From the NCBI GenBank assembly GCA_937859005.1, contig CALLYR010000542.1:1-6225 (forward strand): a DNA stretch of 6,225 bases, in the 5' to 3' direction. Source of the DNA: an uncultured Paracoccus sp. GTDB taxonomy: Bacteria; Pseudomonadota; Alphaproteobacteria; Rhodobacterales; Rhodobacteraceae. Below the pieces are notes generated by a model, which saw only the letters and a program-made list of their open reading frames with translations, did not search any database and was not told the origin of the DNA. Position numbers and translations under genes: made by a program. Positions 6,077-6,225 of the stretch are shown here, one piece after another (position 1 is the stretch's first letter; every line of letters starts with the position of its first letter).

Positions 6077-6225
6077 TCAGTTCAGGCTGGCGAGGGGGCG
6101 GCCCTCGGCGACAAGGCGTTCCAGCAGCGGCGGGACGCGCCAGGACAGCGGGTCCTCGGCGGCAAGCCGGCGGATGCGGTTCAGCACGGCGGCCAGGCCC
6201 AGCCGGTCGGCATGGGGCATCGGCC
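6077..6225 (-). CDS. 3-hydroxyacyl-CoA dehydrogenase, C-terminal end only
   Basis: Only the last 48 codons lie in the window; the gene enters from the right edge and stops at TGA 6079-6077. The visible end, with ADRLGLAAVLNRIRRLAAED followed by a Trp and then PPLLERLVAEGRPLASLN, resembles the extreme C-terminus of the second 3HCDH domain in FadB/FadJ-type multifunctional enzymes and related 3-hydroxyacyl-CoA dehydrogenases. These oxidise 3-hydroxyacyl-CoA to 3-oxoacyl-CoA with NAD, the step before thiolysis, which suits the thiolase gene starting 10 bases downstream. The stop overlaps the thiolase's ribosome binding site, so the two are probably co-translated. Whether the protein also has an N-terminal enoyl-CoA hydratase domain cannot be seen. 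The assignment rests on a short stretch and is moderately sure. Confidence 0.65.
   Translation of the reverse strand, partial: PMPHADRLGLAAVLNRIRRLAAEDPLSWRVPPLLERLVAEGRPLASLN

Overview
The window is GC-rich DNA (well over 60% GC, strong G/C preference at third codon positions). Its protein sequences look most like Rhodobacterales, Paracoccus-like alphaproteobacteria. This placement is inferred from protein style and codon use only. Nearly all of it is devoted to acyl-CoA (beta-oxidation type) metabolism. I see no tRNA or rRNA gene, transposase, CRISPR array, phage gene or defence gene.

Layout: (i) 1-467 has no convincing intact gene, but one plus-strand frame (11-376) keeps coding-like base usage and may be the remains of a gene. 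(ii) 468-1640, minus strand, is an acyl-CoA dehydrogenase. (iii) 1641-1783 is a relatively AT-rich divergent intergenic region with a candidate operator at 1735-1765. (iv) 1784-2826, plus strand, is a zinc-lobe MDR-family alcohol dehydrogenase/quinone reductase-like gene broken by a one-base deletion in a G run (2302-2306). (v) 2823-3731, plus strand, is an enoyl-CoA hydratase translationally coupled to it by an ATGA overlap; its normal stop appears to be lost, giving about 44 extra residues. (vi) 3616-3635 is a perfect hairpin between convergent genes. (vii) On the minus strand, read from the right edge, lie the C-terminal end of a 3-hydroxyacyl-CoA dehydrogenase (6077-6225), a 3-oxoadipyl-CoA thiolase-like gene (4864-6066, pcaF-like) and glutaryl-CoA dehydrogenase (3659-4849, gcdH). 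These are 10 and 14 bp apart and clearly operon-like.

Taken together the genes supply every class of step in beta-oxidation: dehydrogenation (two acyl-CoA dehydrogenases), hydration, 3-hydroxy oxidation and thiolysis. The presence of GcdH (substrate glutaryl-CoA), a PcaF-type thiolase (3-oxoadipyl-CoA to succinyl-CoA plus acetyl-CoA), and an acyl-CoA dehydrogenase carrying an Arg at the GcdH carboxylate-binding position suggests breakdown of dicarboxylyl-CoA compounds such as adipyl- and glutaryl-CoA. That is an inference from context.

The two reading-frame problems in the plus-strand pair, each explained by one missing base, raise the question of assembly error versus real decay of that operon. 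I found no strong candidate for a wholly new biological system; the best leads are the dicarboxylate module and the Arg83 feature of the first dehydrogenase.
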